From Eupeodes corollae (Eukaryota; Arthropoda; Insecta; Diptera; Syrphidae), in the NCBI RefSeq assembly GCF_945859685.1, contig NC_079147.1, positions 13,681,289 through 13,745,288 on the forward strand: a stretch of 64,000 bases of DNA. The letters are read 5' to 3'. The translations under genes were made by a program, and so were the position numbers. Positions 63,351 through 64,000 of this stretch are shown here, piece by piece. Each line of letters opens with the position of its first letter. The first letter of the stretch is position 1. The notes beneath the pieces were generated by a model. That model was not told the DNA's origin, made no database searches, and worked only from the letters and a program-made list of their open reading frames with translations.

Positions 63351-63569
63351 CTTAACTTAATGAACTATCTTCTCTTCTTAACTTTAACTAACTTAACTAT
63401 CTTTTCCTTCTTCTATTTCTATTATTTCTAGTTTAACGTCAATTAATATTTTATTTATAAATTATTGTTATTTTCTTTTTTTGTGTATAATTTAATTTTA
63501 TATTATTTTCTTACCGCAACTTTACTGCAACTGACAATTTTCGGTTATCAATTTTGAGATCCGAAATTT

Positions 63570-63965
63570 TCTTAAAACTATGCAATATGACAACTGCAGC
63601 AGTCAATATGACAAATTTGATTGAAAGAAATTAAAGCTACGGTTGTCATATTGACTTATGTGGTAAACAACTGCGGTAGTCAATATCAAAACTGCGGTAG
63701 TCAATATAACAATTTTCGATAGTCAATAGATAGAACAATATCTATAGTCAATACGACAATTTGGTAGTCATATTGACTACCGATATCGTTCAATCACTTC
63801 TTTTGTTGTCATATTAACTACCCGAAATTGACAACCGAAAATTGTTTTAGTGACTATCCATTAGTCAATTTTTTAAAATATTGGTTATTTTGGTACTCAA
63901 TGTGACAATATGGCTAAATTTCAAGTGAATTTCTGCCGATTTTTAATGTGACAACTTTTGTCATT
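63570..63965. repeat. Cluster of short direct and inverted repeats (AGTCAATATGACAA type)
   Basis: Variants of GTAGTCAATATGACAA occur at about 63600, 63670, 63695, 63713, 63740 and 63757 on the plus strand. Inverse forms such as TTGTCATATTGACTA occur at about 63636, 63762 and 63806. The units are spaced about 20-60 bp and mixed in orientation. No coding content. It may be a MITE end or a subterminal binding-site array; the window ends before the structure does. Confidence 0.65.
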
Positions 63966-64000
63966 TACATTTCCTGGGTTTTTTCCTATATCTCCCGTTG

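Larger units (their letters stand above)
61110..63480 (+). mobile_element. Jockey-like LINE, best-preserved copy in the window
   Basis: 5'-truncated within the endonuclease, then a near-complete RT and C-terminal region, then a 3' untranslated region rich in CTTAACT-like repeats (63350-63420). No clear poly(A) tail or TSD was identified. It is unlike the Jockey-A, Jockey-B and CR1/Jockey-type copies in detail. Confidence 0.78.

Noticed and set aside
1..64000. CRISPR arrays, operons, rRNA or true tRNA genes
   Set aside because: The window is eukaryotic and repeat-rich. The tRNA-like sequences belong to SINEs with TSDs and 3' bodies. No regularly spaced identical repeats with spacers were seen.

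Overview
This is AT-rich eukaryotic DNA from an animal genome. The mixture of elements (mariner-type DNA transposons with a long catalytic spacer, PIF/Harbinger with MADF or Myb/SANT partners, RTE, Jockey, LOA-like and other non-LTR families, Ty3/gypsy pieces and a tRNA-derived SINE) points to an insect, most likely a fly. That assignment is inference. There is one assembly gap (33365-33564). Only one stretch looks like a possibly working gene piece: a Myb/SANT-like DNA-binding exon on the minus strand at the left edge, with good splice sites. Almost everything else that codes is a broken transposable element.

Layout. 1-9.2 kb: the Myb/SANT exon, a LINE 3' end, a complete but mutated mariner-like element (3316-4620), a relic resembling Transib/RAG1-type transposases (4640-5480), and a 701-bp internally deleted Harbinger element with a perfect 34-bp terminal inverted repeat (7277-7977). 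9.1-15.2 kb: an RTE-like LINE, a Jockey-like LINE, then a Harbinger transposase piece head-to-head with a MADF relic. 15-18 kb: non-coding. 18-23 kb: a three-layer nest (SINE within a CR1/Jockey-type LINE within an older Jockey-like LINE), a mariner relic and a second CR1/Jockey-type copy. 23-28 kb: a deleted Ty3/gypsy element, then a SINE split by a LINE. 28-38 kb: mostly non-coding, with another SINE, a decayed C-rich tandem array, a LOA-like ORF1, the gap and a 495-bp MITE. 38-46 kb: LOA-like LINE, then one LINE (called LINE-X here) split in two by a 2.4-kb unidentified AT-rich insertion, then a Jockey piece and an old SINE. 46-54 kb: a second complete but mutated mariner-like element, non-coding DNA, another LINE-X copy split by a LOA-like RNase H fragment, and a SINE. 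55-58.3 kb: two Ty3/gypsy remnants, one cut by a SINE fragment. 61-63.4 kb: a well-preserved Jockey-like LINE with one internal stop. The window ends in a cluster of short inverted and direct repeats.

How the parts relate. Full SINE copies have a tRNA-like head with a Pol III B box. Their last 33 bases match the RTE-like LINE 3' end at 29 of 33 positions without gaps. This suggests that the SINE is copied by the RTE machinery. Target-site duplications (TSDs) at several junctions give an order of insertion. Names such as LINE-X are labels for this answer only. Clade assignments rest on remembered motifs, not on searches.
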